Assembly (NCBI GenBank): GCA_025927655.1 | Contig: JAICKY010000008.1 | Location: 1-36,751, forward strand | Source: Candidatus Saccharimonadota bacterium | GTDB taxonomy: Bacteria; Patescibacteriota; Saccharimonadia; Saccharimonadales; UBA4665 | Reading direction: 5' to 3' | DNA: 36,751 nucleotides | Shown here: piece by piece, positions 8,872 through 15,261 of the stretch | Layout: each line of letters starts with the position of its first letter | Position numbering within the stretch: position 1 is the first letter of the stretch | Notes under the pieces: model-generated | Seen by the model: the letters and a program-made list of their open reading frames with translations, nothing else | Told to the model about the DNA's origin: nothing | Database searches by the model: none | Made by a program: the position numbers and the translations under genes

Positions 8872-8889
8872 TGTACTGTAAATAGTACA
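8872..8889. promoter_or_regulatory. Inverted repeat TGTACT-N6-AGTACA upstream of KTSC gene
   Basis: Perfect 6-bp arms separated by GTAAAT lie 20 bp after the ATPase stop and about 90 bp before the KTSC gene. No T-tract follows, so an operator is more likely than a terminator. Its AGTAC core resembles the repeats in the padR promoter. Confidence 0.35.
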
Positions 8890-8976
8890 ATTGCAAACGA
8901 ACCGTAAGCGGCGTAGGCTAATTGTAGTGACATGGGCGGTGATGCACTACTTTACTAGAGCCGCAAGGAGGATTCA

Positions 8977-9186
8977 ATGACCAGAACCCCAGTTACCTCA
9001 TCAGACTTAGTCTCCGTAGGATATGACCCGAGCTCAAAAACTCTAGAAATTGAATTTAAAGAAAGCCGGGTATATCAGTATTACGATGTGCCCGCAGAGA
9101 CATATAGCGGTCTCATGGCAGCTCCTTCTCATGGGAAGTATTTCCACGCTTACATCAAAGATAAATATGACTACCGGGAAGTCTAG
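8977..9186 (+). CDS. KTSC-domain protein
   Basis: 69 aa consisting almost entirely of a KTSC-type domain: SSDLVSVGYDPSSKTLEIEFKESRVYQYYDVPAETYSGLMAAPSHGKYFHAYIKDKYDYREV. The end of the domain usually reads KTSC-like or S.G.yf...I; here it is APSHGKYFHAYIKDKY. A strong AAGGAGG lies about 6 nt before the ATG. KTSC domains have no established function, though they occur alone or fused to nucleic-acid enzymes. It sits between the SMC-like ATPase (124 bp upstream) and DUF2130 (14 bp downstream), so a shared role with either is possible but unproven. Confidence 0.85.
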   Translation: MTRTPVTSSDLVSVGYDPSSKTLEIEFKESRVYQYYDVPAETYSGLMAAPSHGKYFHAYIKDKYDYREV

Positions 9187-9188
9187 GT

Positions 9189-9194
9189 TATCCT
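9189..9194 (+). promoter_or_regulatory. -10 element of DUF2130 gene (leaderless spacing)
   Basis: TATCCT is followed by 6 nt (ggatgt) and the ATG at 9201, within the 14-bp gap after the KTSC gene. No Shine-Dalgarno site is seen. Confidence 0.45.
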
Positions 9195-9200
9195 GGATGT

Positions 9201-10496
9201 ATGAATACGATTACCTGTCCGCACTGCGGGAAAGAAGTTGCAGTAGATAAAGCGCTTGAGGGCCAGATAGAGGCCCGGGTTTTGGCTGCTGAACGCCACA
9301 AGCACGAAGCAGCGCTTGCTAAGCTGAAAGCAGAGCAAGCTGAGGCCGTGGCAAAAGCTGGTGCGGCAGCGGCGGAATTTGCCAAGAAGCAGCTGGAAGG
9401 CGAAAAAGAACTGCTGCAAAAGCAGGCTGCGGCCGATTTGGAACTGGAGAAAAGGCGCATTGCGCAGGACCTGGCGAACGAGCAGCGCAAAGCAAATGCC
9501 GAGCAGGAATCCCTGATGAAGCAGCTCAAAGCTGACGCCGAAAGCGCCAAAGAGGACAGCAAGAAACTTCGCGAAGACCTAGGCAAGATGATGGACCAGC
9601 TGCGTGAAAGCAACAAGGCTAAAGATAATGCTGAGCTGGAAGCTAAAAAGAAGCTTGCCGAGGAAGAGGCTAAAATTCGTGCCGAAGTAGAAAAAGTGGC
9701 TGACGAAAAGCACCATCTGCGGCAGCTCGAAATGGAGAAACAGCTCGCCGACACCAAAAAGGCGCTCGAAGATGCCCAGCGCAAGGCCACGCAGGGTTCA
9801 CAGCAAAACCAAGGCGAAGTGCTTGAGCTAGACCTGGAAGGGCGCTTGCGCGAGGAATTCCCGCTCGATGGCATTAGCGAGGTCAAAAAAGGGCAGCGCG
9901 GGGCCGACATAGTACAGACGGTTAAAAACCAAAGTTTTGCAGCTTGCGGCATACTGCTATGGGAAACGAAAAATGGCAAATGGCAACCGGCTTGGGTGCC
10001 GAAATTTAAGCAGGATATACGCGAGGCGAATGCCAATATAGGCGTGATAGTGTCACAGGAGATGCCAAGCGAATACGGAGACATGAAACATCTGGAAGCA
10101 AATGTGTGGGCGGTAAAACCACGCTTAGCCCCAGTGCTGGCAGCGGCGCTTCGCAGTACTATTTTGCAGGTAGATGCGGCCAATAGGAACAGTGAAGGCA
10201 AAGACACGAAAATGGAGGCCCTGTACCAATTTTTGGTTGGGCCAGAATTTAGGCATCGGGTCGAAGCAATTGTAGAAAATTACGGCATGCTACAGACGGA
10301 AATTGAAAAGGAAAAACGTGCCGCAGCATTACGCTGGGCCCATCAGGAAAAGGCTATTCGCGCCGTCATAGACAACACCATTGGTATGTATGGCGACTTG
10401 CAGGGTATCACTAATCGCGCCCTGCCCGCTATTAAAACTCTCGAGCTGGATGCTGGCGACGAAGAACTGGTTACCGAACAGCCTACGCTCCTCTAG
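9201..10496 (+). CDS. DUF2130 protein (zinc ribbon, coiled coil, RmuC-like C-domain)
   Basis: 431 aa. The N-terminus has a half zinc ribbon (CPHCGKEV), followed by a highly charged Ala/Glu/Lys-rich coiled coil (about residues 25-200). The C-terminal domain contains LDLEGRLREEFPLDGISEVKKGQRGADIVQTVKN, GILLWETKNGKWQPAWVPKFKQDIREANANIGVIVS, as in DUF2130. The alternating acidic and lysine residues (ADIVQ...ETKN) resemble a PD-(D/E)XK nuclease-like core, as in RmuC, but activity is not established. Length and layout match the family. It is followed 140 bases later by an intrinsic terminator. Confidence 0.88.
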   Translation: MNTITCPHCGKEVAVDKALEGQIEARVLAAERHKHEAALAKLKAEQAEAVAKAGAAAAEFAKKQLEGEKELLQKQAAADLELEKRRIAQDLANEQRKANAEQESLMKQLKADAESAKEDSKKLREDLGKMMDQLRESNKAKDNAELEAKKKLAEEEAKIRAEVEKVADEKHHLRQLEMEKQLADTKKALEDAQRKATQGSQQNQGEVLELDLEGRLREEFPLDGISEVKKGQRGADIVQTVKNQSFAACGILLWETKNGKWQPAWVPKFKQDIREANANIGVIVSQEMPSEYGDMKHLEANVWAVKPRLAPVLAAALRSTILQVDAANRNSEGKDTKMEALYQFLVGPEFRHRVEAIVENYGMLQTEIEKEKRAAALRWAHQEKAIRAVIDNTIGMYGDLQGITNRALPAIKTLELDAGDEELVTEQPTLL

Positions 10497-10579
10497 CCTA
10501 TCCACAAGTGACGCCGCCGTGGTCCCCGTCGTAGTGGTCGGCGCCAATGACATTTCGGCGGTGCAGTAAGAATTATTAC

Positions 10580-10607
10580 TTGTGTTGTCGCATAACACGG
10601 GTACTAT
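10580..10607 (+). promoter_or_regulatory. Possible promoter for a short transcript
   Basis: TTGTGT, a 16-nt spacer and TACTAT lie about 30 bp before an intrinsic terminator. A dyad AGTAA-N6-TTACT (10565-10580) overlaps its upstream edge. If active, it would make an RNA of about 50 nt. Confidence 0.3.
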
Positions 10608-10634
10608 AGCTATTGGAAACTTGGTTTTCCACGG

Positions 10635-10663
10635 AAAGGGCCTGACACTACCAGGCCTTTTTT
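10635..10663 (+). terminator. Intrinsic terminator
   Basis: Stem GGCCTG/CAGGCC with a 7-nt loop, preceded by AAA and followed by six T residues on the plus strand. The minus strand lacks a good T-tract, so it mainly ends rightward transcripts, either DUF2130 or the short transcript proposed from 10614. Confidence 0.8.
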
Positions 10664-10677
10664 AAGTGGCCGGGGTT

Positions 10678-11103
10678 TTAATCTTTGAGCAGGTATTGGC
10701 ACTTTGCGCAGTATCCTTGGAGTTCCAGCTGATGCTTTTCGAGTTGAAAACCAAGTTGCTCGGCCAGACGGTGCAGCTGCTGTTCTACGGCAGAATCCTC
10801 GGCGACCACTTGTGACTGGCCGCATAGCAAACAGGTAGCATGGTGGTGGTGCTCATGGAATTCATCGCTGAGTTCCAGCCGGTATTTCCAGCCAGTTTGC
10901 AGCCGCTGCACAATCCCGAGGCGTTCAAACAATGCAATAGCACGATACACGCTGGCTCTGTCTATCTGAGTGCAGTTGCTGACGATTTCGTGCATGGTCT
11001 GCGGTTCGCGGCCTTGCAAGGCGTCAAATACACAGCGTCGCTGTTTGGTTATACTTTGGCCGTGTTGTTTTAGCACTTGTGCCAGCTGATCGGTAGAGTT
11101 CAT
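10678..11103 (-). CDS. Fur-family metalloregulator, probably Zur-like
   Basis: 141 aa from the ATG at 11103 (MNSTDQLAQVLKQHG); the track adds 51 unlikely residues upstream. The winged-helix region TKQRRCVFDALQGREPQTMHEIVSNC...RASVYRAIALFERLGIVQRLQTGWKYRLEL is typical of Fur. The dimerisation domain has the His-rich segment FHEHHHHATCLLCG and a second CxxC (CAKCQ), giving the paired CxxC structural zinc site. TATGAT lies 6 nt before the ATG. Because the neighbouring divergent gene encodes a ZIP transporter, zinc sensing (Zur) is the best guess over iron or peroxide sensing. Confidence 0.88.
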   Translation of the reverse strand: MNSTDQLAQVLKQHGQSITKQRRCVFDALQGREPQTMHEIVSNCTQIDRASVYRAIALFERLGIVQRLQTGWKYRLELSDEFHEHHHHATCLLCGQSQVVAEDSAVEQQLHRLAEQLGFQLEKHQLELQGYCAKCQYLLKD

Positions 11104-11109
11104 GTTGCA

Positions 11110-11118
11110 ATCATAGCA
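11110..11118 (-). promoter_or_regulatory. Extended -10 of fur-family gene (leaderless spacing)
   Basis: On the minus strand TGcTATGAT is followed by 6 nt (tgcaac) and the ATG at 11103. A TTGCAA hexamer lies 18 nt further upstream. The dyad TTTGC-AAATGTGTC-GCAAA overlaps this -35 region and could be the autoregulatory operator. Confidence 0.55.
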
Positions 11119-11159
11119 GTATTTGCGACACATTTGCAAAAAATAATGTTGCTCCAGTA

Positions 11160-11173
11160 GCATGTATACATGC
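11160..11173. promoter_or_regulatory. 14-bp perfect palindrome, candidate operator
   Basis: GCATGTATACATGC is fully self-complementary and lies between the Fur-family and ZIP genes. A metalloregulator operator is plausible from position; its sequence does not clearly match the classical 7-1-7 Fur box. Confidence 0.4.
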
Positions 11174-11429
11174 ATCATGAACCTCACCGCAACTGTTGCG
11201 CGCCACATGAACATTACGCGCACCACCACATGTAGCACTGTCACTTGGGCCGGCACACTGCACAGGTGTCTGCGCTCACACGGAACATCAGTAATTCCAG
11301 CTGCCGCAGCTTGTCCGCAACCAACCGCGAGCTGACATATGGAATTCTGTAAAGAAGAAAAAAGAAGGAGGGCTGGCTGAGCGGCTTCACGTGAGCGGGC
11401 ACCGAGAGCTGGCTGAAATACGAACGATC

Positions 11430-11438
11430 TGTCACAAT
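11430..11438 (+). promoter_or_regulatory. Extended -10 of ZIP transporter gene
   Basis: TGtCACAAT, then 12 nt, then the ATG at 11451. The predicted leader is about 6 nt and contains AGGA. Confidence 0.4.
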
Positions 11439-11450
11439 AGGAAAATAATT

Positions 11451-12173
11451 ATGTTACCGATTTTACTTTCTGCTGGAACTTTTCTATCAACATTACTCGG
11501 AGGGCTAACGGGACTACGCAACCGCGATAAACTGCATCGTCTGCTAGGCTTTACGGCCGGTGTTGTCATAGGAGTGGTGGCGTTTGACTTGCTGCCCGAG
11601 ATCTTTAATTCGCTCGGTCACGGCGTTACGGCACGCGATGCCATGCTCGCACTGGTGTGCGGGTTTCTGCTGTTCCATATCATCGAAAAATCAATCCTGA
11701 TACACCATAGCCAGGAGCACGAATACGAAGTCCATCACCACCCGCAGGTTGGGGTTGCCAGTGCACTCGCGCTTTCCGGGCACAGCTTCCTGGACGGCTT
11801 GGGTATTGGACTGGGGTTTCAGGCCGGCACGTCAGTTGGCATCGCCGTGGCCATTGCCGTAATTGCGCATGATTTCTCGGACGGGCTCAACACGGTGACG
11901 CTCATGCTCATAAACAAAAATAATCGCAAAAAAGCATTTGCGATGTTGATGGTGGATGCCCTGGCGCCGGTTGTCGGTGCAATCGTTGGTACATTGGTCC
12001 ATATTTCGGACGGTGGTCTGACGCTGTATCTTGGCTTTTTCGCAGGGTTCTTGCTGTACATTGGGGCTAGTGAAATTCTGCCGGAAGCACACAGCAAGCA
12101 CTCGTCCTACGTTACTATTGGCCTGACCGTTCTGGGTGCCGCCTTCATGTTTTTTGTAACCAGGTTCGCCTAG
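11451..12173 (+). CDS. ZIP-family metal transporter
   Basis: 240 aa from ATG 11451 (MLPILLSAGTF); the track's start at 11391 adds 20 polar residues that would precede the first membrane helix. About eight hydrophobic segments are visible, with a His-rich cytoplasmic loop (HHSQEHEYEVHHH) after the third. The two metal-site helices read HSFLDGLGIGLGF and IAHDFSDGLNTVTLML, matching ZIP transmembrane helices 4 and 5. ZIP proteins import Zn2+ or Fe2+ to the cytoplasm. The divergent Fur-family gene favours zinc. The final membrane helix ends at the C-terminus (FVTRFA). Confidence 0.9.
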   Translation: MLPILLSAGTFLSTLLGGLTGLRNRDKLHRLLGFTAGVVIGVVAFDLLPEIFNSLGHGVTARDAMLALVCGFLLFHIIEKSILIHHSQEHEYEVHHHPQVGVASALALSGHSFLDGLGIGLGFQAGTSVGIAVAIAVIAHDFSDGLNTVTLMLINKNNRKKAFAMLMVDALAPVVGAIVGTLVHISDGGLTLYLGFFAGFLLYIGASEILPEAHSKHSSYVTIGLTVLGAAFMFFVTRFA

Positions 12174-12182
12174 GACTATAAT
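12154..12182 (+). promoter_or_regulatory. Promoter of L,D-transpeptidase gene (leaderless)
   Basis: TTGTAA, 17-nt spacer, perfect TATAAT, then 7 nt (aatagcc) and the ATG at 12190. Of the leaderless set this and padR have the most complete -35/-10 pair. The -35 lies inside the ZIP coding region. Confidence 0.7.
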
Positions 12183-12189
12183 AATAGCC

Positions 12190-12749
12190 ATGAAGCGTCC
12201 TAGATTCCGCGTTCCGCCATTAGTTACACGCCACAGTTTCGTACTTGCGGTAGTAGCGTTGGTGGTGGCTACCTGTGCAGGTGTATTTGCGCTAAACGCG
12301 CGCTACGGTCCATCGCACGAAGGCAGGATGGTGCAGACTCGGAAAACACCTAAAATAGTGGCGAAGCTGCCAGATCCGACGGCTACCGCTGCTCAGGCTG
12401 CACAGACGGCAGCTTGGCAAACTAGAGCGCCGTCACCACCGGTACCACGCAAATCGTCAATGGGGTCGATAATAACACGCCAACCGGCACCTGGAAAATC
12501 TACAGTAAACAAACCAACACAACCCTAAAGGGCTGCGATGCCAACGGTTGCTGGAACGACCCCGTGCAATACTGGATGCCGTTTGATGATGAAGTTGGCT
12601 TCCATGACGCATCGTGGCAGACTTTTCCATTTGGCGCTAGCGACTACCACGCCGATGGTTCGCATGGCTGTGTACACTTACCGGCCGGCTGTATAGCCTG
12701 GGCATACAACTGGGCGCCCATCGGCACTACCGTTACTGTCAAAGCATAA
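12190..12749 (+). pseudogene. L,D-transpeptidase (YkuD), split by a frameshift
   Basis: The first frame (12190-12528) encodes a membrane anchor (residues about 17-36) and an Ala/Pro-rich linker. The catalytic domain is in another frame, open from 12426 to 12749 (107 aa): SAVTTGTTQIVNGVDNNTPTGTWKIYSK, then YWMPFDDEVGFHDASW and the active-site motif GSHGCVHLP, with the YkuD histidine and catalytic cysteine. One missing base near 12424 would join them into a protein of about 186 aa. YkuD enzymes cross-link peptidoglycan through 3-3 bonds outside the membrane. Because the second frame is intact and well conserved, a recent mutation or an assembly error are both possible. Confidence 0.85.
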
Positions 12750-12767
12750 GCTATACAGCGCTTGGAG

Positions 12768-12776
12768 TGATACAAT
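12768..12776 (+). promoter_or_regulatory. Extended -10 of rmuC (leaderless spacing)
   Basis: TGaTACAAT, 6 nt (agcagc), then the ATG at 12783. No Shine-Dalgarno site is seen. Confidence 0.6.
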
Positions 12777-12782
12777 AGCAGC

Positions 12783-13862
12783 ATGATAATTGCGGTGGTC
12801 GTTCTAGGGGTATTGGTGCTGGTTTTGCTGGCATTAGTGCTTCGCGGCCAAAAGCCCCCTGCGTCCGACGCTAACAGCGCATTGCTGCTCAAGGAAGATC
12901 TGCGGGCATTGTCGCAGGACATAACAAGGCTGAAAGACGGCATGCAAACACAGATAAGCGAGCGCATGGAAAAGAGCCAGGCGATGATGATGGGCAGCCT
13001 GCAAAAACAGTCGAGCGAAAGCAACAAAATTATCACCGAGATTACGCGCAATTTAACCGAGCTGAAGGAATCAAACAAGCGCGTCGTGGATGTAGCTGAC
13101 GAGCTCAAGACGCTGCAAAACGTTCTCCAAAACCCTAAGCAGCGCGGCGGTCTGGGCGAATATTATCTGGAAAATGTCCTCAGCAACGTATTGCCGCCGC
13201 ACCATTACGAAACGCAGTACCACTTCAAAGACGGTGAAATTGTCGATGCGGTCATTAAGCTTGATAAGGGTCGGATTTTGCCGATTGACAGTAAATTTAG
13301 CTTGGAAAATTACAACCGGCTTGTCGAGGAAAAGGACAAAACCCAGCGCGACATTCTTGCTAAAACATTTAAATCGGATCTAAAGGACCGTATCGATGAG
13401 ACTGCCAAATACATCCGCCCTAACGAAGACACGCTTGATTATGCGTTTATGTTTATACCGAGCGAAGCGATTTATTATGACTTGCTTATAAACAACGTCG
13501 GATCTACCGGCACTAACAGCCGGGACCTTATCGAATATGCATTTGTTGACAAGAAAGTAATCATTGTAAGTCCTACAACATTACTAGCGTATTTACAAAC
13601 GGTGATGCAGGGGTTAAAGAGCTTGCAGATAGAGGAGAAGGCCAAGGATATTCAGAAGCGCGTGGGTGAGCTGGGCAAGCACATTGCGGCGCATGAGACG
13701 TTTATGCAGAAGCTTGGTAACTCGCTGGGCACTAGCATCGGTCATTTTAACAGCGCGCATAAATCGCTGAAGGCGATGGACAAAGACGTAGTAAAGATTG
13801 CAGACACAGTCCCCAGTGTGGAACCAGTGTTGCTTGAACGCCCAAGTGCAGAGGACATATAG
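12783..13862 (+). CDS. rmuC: RmuC-family DNA recombination protein
   Basis: 359 aa. An N-terminal membrane segment (IIAVVVLGVLVLVLLALVL) is followed by a coiled coil (about 35-110) and the RmuC core: RGGLGEYYLENVLSNVLPPHHYETQYHF, IVDAVIKLDKGRILPIDSKFSLENY, and AFMFIPSEAIYYDLL. The VDAVI...LPIDSKF spacing matches the predicted PD-(D/E)XK-type nuclease core of RmuC. E. coli RmuC limits inversions at short inverted repeats. The stop shares one base with the GTG start of the next gene, so the two are co-transcribed. Confidence 0.93.
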   Translation: MIIAVVVLGVLVLVLLALVLRGQKPPASDANSALLLKEDLRALSQDITRLKDGMQTQISERMEKSQAMMMGSLQKQSSESNKIITEITRNLTELKESNKRVVDVADELKTLQNVLQNPKQRGGLGEYYLENVLSNVLPPHHYETQYHFKDGEIVDAVIKLDKGRILPIDSKFSLENYNRLVEEKDKTQRDILAKTFKSDLKDRIDETAKYIRPNEDTLDYAFMFIPSEAIYYDLLINNVGSTGTNSRDLIEYAFVDKKVIIVSPTTLLAYLQTVMQGLKSLQIEEKAKDIQKRVGELGKHIAAHETFMQKLGNSLGTSIGHFNSAHKSLKAMDKDVVKIADTVPSVEPVLLERPSAEDI

Positions 13863-14188
13863 TGAGGCGCCGATCACCTGATTTTTGGCTGGCTGTTGCT
13901 GCGACACTGTTTTTGATTTGCCTGGCGGGGGTAGCCTATGCACACCGCAGCTATGTGGCGGCCGAAGACACCTATGAGTTTCATCTGGCACACATAACAT
14001 TTTCGCCGCACGCGCATATTCCTGCTACGCTGAACGGCTACGCCCAGGCCGCAGACAGCCGGCTGCGTGTACAGGCGATACTAATTGGCGTAACCTTGCT
14101 GGCGACCGTCAACGTCTTGCTGCAAGTAGCACGCCGCCGGAACGACCGTGTACGTACTGCGGCCGAGCAAGAAATTGCCGAGGAATAG
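13862..14188 (+). CDS. Small two-pass membrane protein of unknown function
   Basis: 108 aa from a GTG that overlaps the rmuC stop by one base. Two hydrophobic segments (about residues 9-27 and 71-89) flank a 40-residue polar loop predicted outside (HRSYVAAEDTYEFHLAHITFSPHAHIPATLNGY), with a charged C-terminal tail (ARRRNDRVRTAAEQEIAEE). No family was recognised. Co-transcription with rmuC is clear, but a shared function is not established. It is convergent with the glycosyltransferase gene 25 bp downstream. Confidence 0.7.
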   Translation: MRRRSPDFWLAVAATLFLICLAGVAYAHRSYVAAEDTYEFHLAHITFSPHAHIPATLNGYAQAADSRLRVQAILIGVTLLATVNVLLQVARRRNDRVRTAAEQEIAEE

Positions 14189-14213
14189 CACGACTGTACC
14201 CAGACAGAGCTAG

Positions 14214-15176
14214 CTAGTCGTTATTGTGGCTAGCATCGCCGTAGCGCAAAGTTTTGATCTGTTCCAGGGTTTCTTCCTGCAATATGCGGTTGGTGCGGGT
14301 CAGGTCGGCAATGACCGAGAGCGCCAAACACAAGAATGCACCGGTAAGTGCAACGCTGCCCAAAATGAGCGACTGAAAATGGTGGCCGGGGTGTTTGTCT
14401 GACAAATACAGCACCAAGTAGCGCAGGAATGATGCCAATCCCACCGCGGCAAAGAGGCTGCCTAACGTGCCGACGACCATGTAAGGGCGGTACATAATGT
14501 AGGCGCGCACGATGGCCGACATCGATTTGAACACGTGTTCCCAGGTGCTTTTGAACAGGCGTGATTCGCGGGTTTTGGCGTTCGTGGTTATCGGGATGCT
14601 GGTGATGGGTATGCGCTTGTTGCCGGCCTGGATGGTGGTTTCCATGCAGTAACTGAACTGCGTGATGATGTTTATGCGGAGCAATGCGGATTTGGAGTAA
14701 GCCCGGAAACCGCTGGCGGCATCGGGAATGTCGGTGCCGGCGGCTTTGTTAACGATGTAGCTGCCAAATCGTTGCAGCAGTTTTTTGGCAGGAGAAAAGT
14801 GGGTGATTTTGCTGGTCTGGCGGTCACCGATGACGATTTCTGCTTTGCCATCCAAAATGGGTTTGACAAGATCGGGGATCCGATCTTGCGGGTACTGATT
14901 GTCGCCGTCGGTGTTTACAACGATATCGGCGCCAAGTTCCAGGGCGCGGTTGGTACCGTCGCGGAAGCTGCGTGCCAGTCCCATCCGCCTGGTGTGGGTT
15001 ACTACGTGATGTACCCCCAGCTTTTTGGCGACTGCAACCGTGTCGTCGGTACAACCGTCATCTATAATCAAATATTCCAACACATCGACGCCCGGGATTC
15101 TCTTGGGCATAGATTCCATAACCAGCGGCAACGTTTGTGCTTCGTTGAGGCAGGGGATCTGCACTATTACTTTCAT
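14214..15176 (-). CDS. Family 2 glycosyltransferase with C-terminal membrane anchor
   Basis: 320 aa. The GT-A fold is shown by VIVQIPCLNEAQTLPLVMESM, YLIIDDGCTDDTVAVAKKLG, and the DxD-type motif NTDGDNQYPQDRIPDLV. DAASGFRAYSKSALL and the downstream SRLFKSTWEH region resemble polyprenyl-phosphate mannose or glucose synthases (DPM1/GtrB-like). Two C-terminal membrane segments follow (about 228-250 and 268-288). It probably transfers a sugar to a lipid carrier at the inner membrane face. AGAGGAG is about 11 nt before the ATG. The neighbouring glycosidase is on the same strand, upstream. Confidence 0.88.
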   Translation of the reverse strand: MKVIVQIPCLNEAQTLPLVMESMPKRIPGVDVLEYLIIDDGCTDDTVAVAKKLGVHHVVTHTRRMGLARSFRDGTNRALELGADIVVNTDGDNQYPQDRIPDLVKPILDGKAEIVIGDRQTSKITHFSPAKKLLQRFGSYIVNKAAGTDIPDAASGFRAYSKSALLRINIITQFSYCMETTIQAGNKRIPITSIPITTNAKTRESRLFKSTWEHVFKSMSAIVRAYIMYRPYMVVGTLGSLFAAVGLASFLRYLVLYLSDKHPGHHFQSLILGSVALTGAFLCLALSVIADLTRTNRILQEETLEQIKTLRYGDASHNND

Positions 15177-15202
15177 CGGTCACGTATCTCCTCTTGGCTA
15201 CC

Positions 15203-15208
15203 AGTATA
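15203..15208 (-). promoter_or_regulatory. -10 element of glycosyltransferase gene
   Basis: On the minus strand TATACT lies 26 nt before the ATG at 15176, leaving room for a short leader with AGAGGAG. This gene is a leadered contrast to the leaderless set. No -35 is apparent. Confidence 0.45.
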
Positions 15209-15261
15209 CTACATCAATGGTGCTGAATATTTGTTGCAAACGGGTGCCGGGCACGACATAT

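Larger units (their letters stand above)
11104..11450. other. 347-bp divergent regulatory region, fur-family gene to ZIP gene
   Basis: No gene could be supported. It holds the fur-family promoter, a TTTGC-N9-GCAAA dyad just upstream of that promoter, a 14-bp perfect palindrome at 11160-11173, two copies of ATGTTGC flanking the fur-family promoter, a purine-rich tract (11351-11369), and the ZIP promoter close to 11451. A 52-codon plus-strand frame (11177-11335) has no ribosome site or recognisable family. The region is longer than most intergenic gaps here, in keeping with metal-responsive control of both genes. Confidence 0.5.

Noticed and set aside
9188-10207. 339-aa minus-strand ORF opposite DUF2130
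   Set aside because: Ser/Ala/Cys-rich antisense of the charged coiled-coil codons of DUF2130; a well-known artefact of such genes.
11177-11335. 52-codon plus-strand ORF between the Fur-family and ZIP genes
   Set aside because: No Shine-Dalgarno site or -10 at leaderless distance, Thr/Ala/Cys-rich composition without a family, and it lies in a regulatory region.
11364-11413. tRNA-like start GGAGGGCTGGCTGAGCGGCT
   Set aside because: It resembles the 5' half of a tRNA-Ser or Leu, but there is no matching acceptor strand or TTCGA T-loop downstream.
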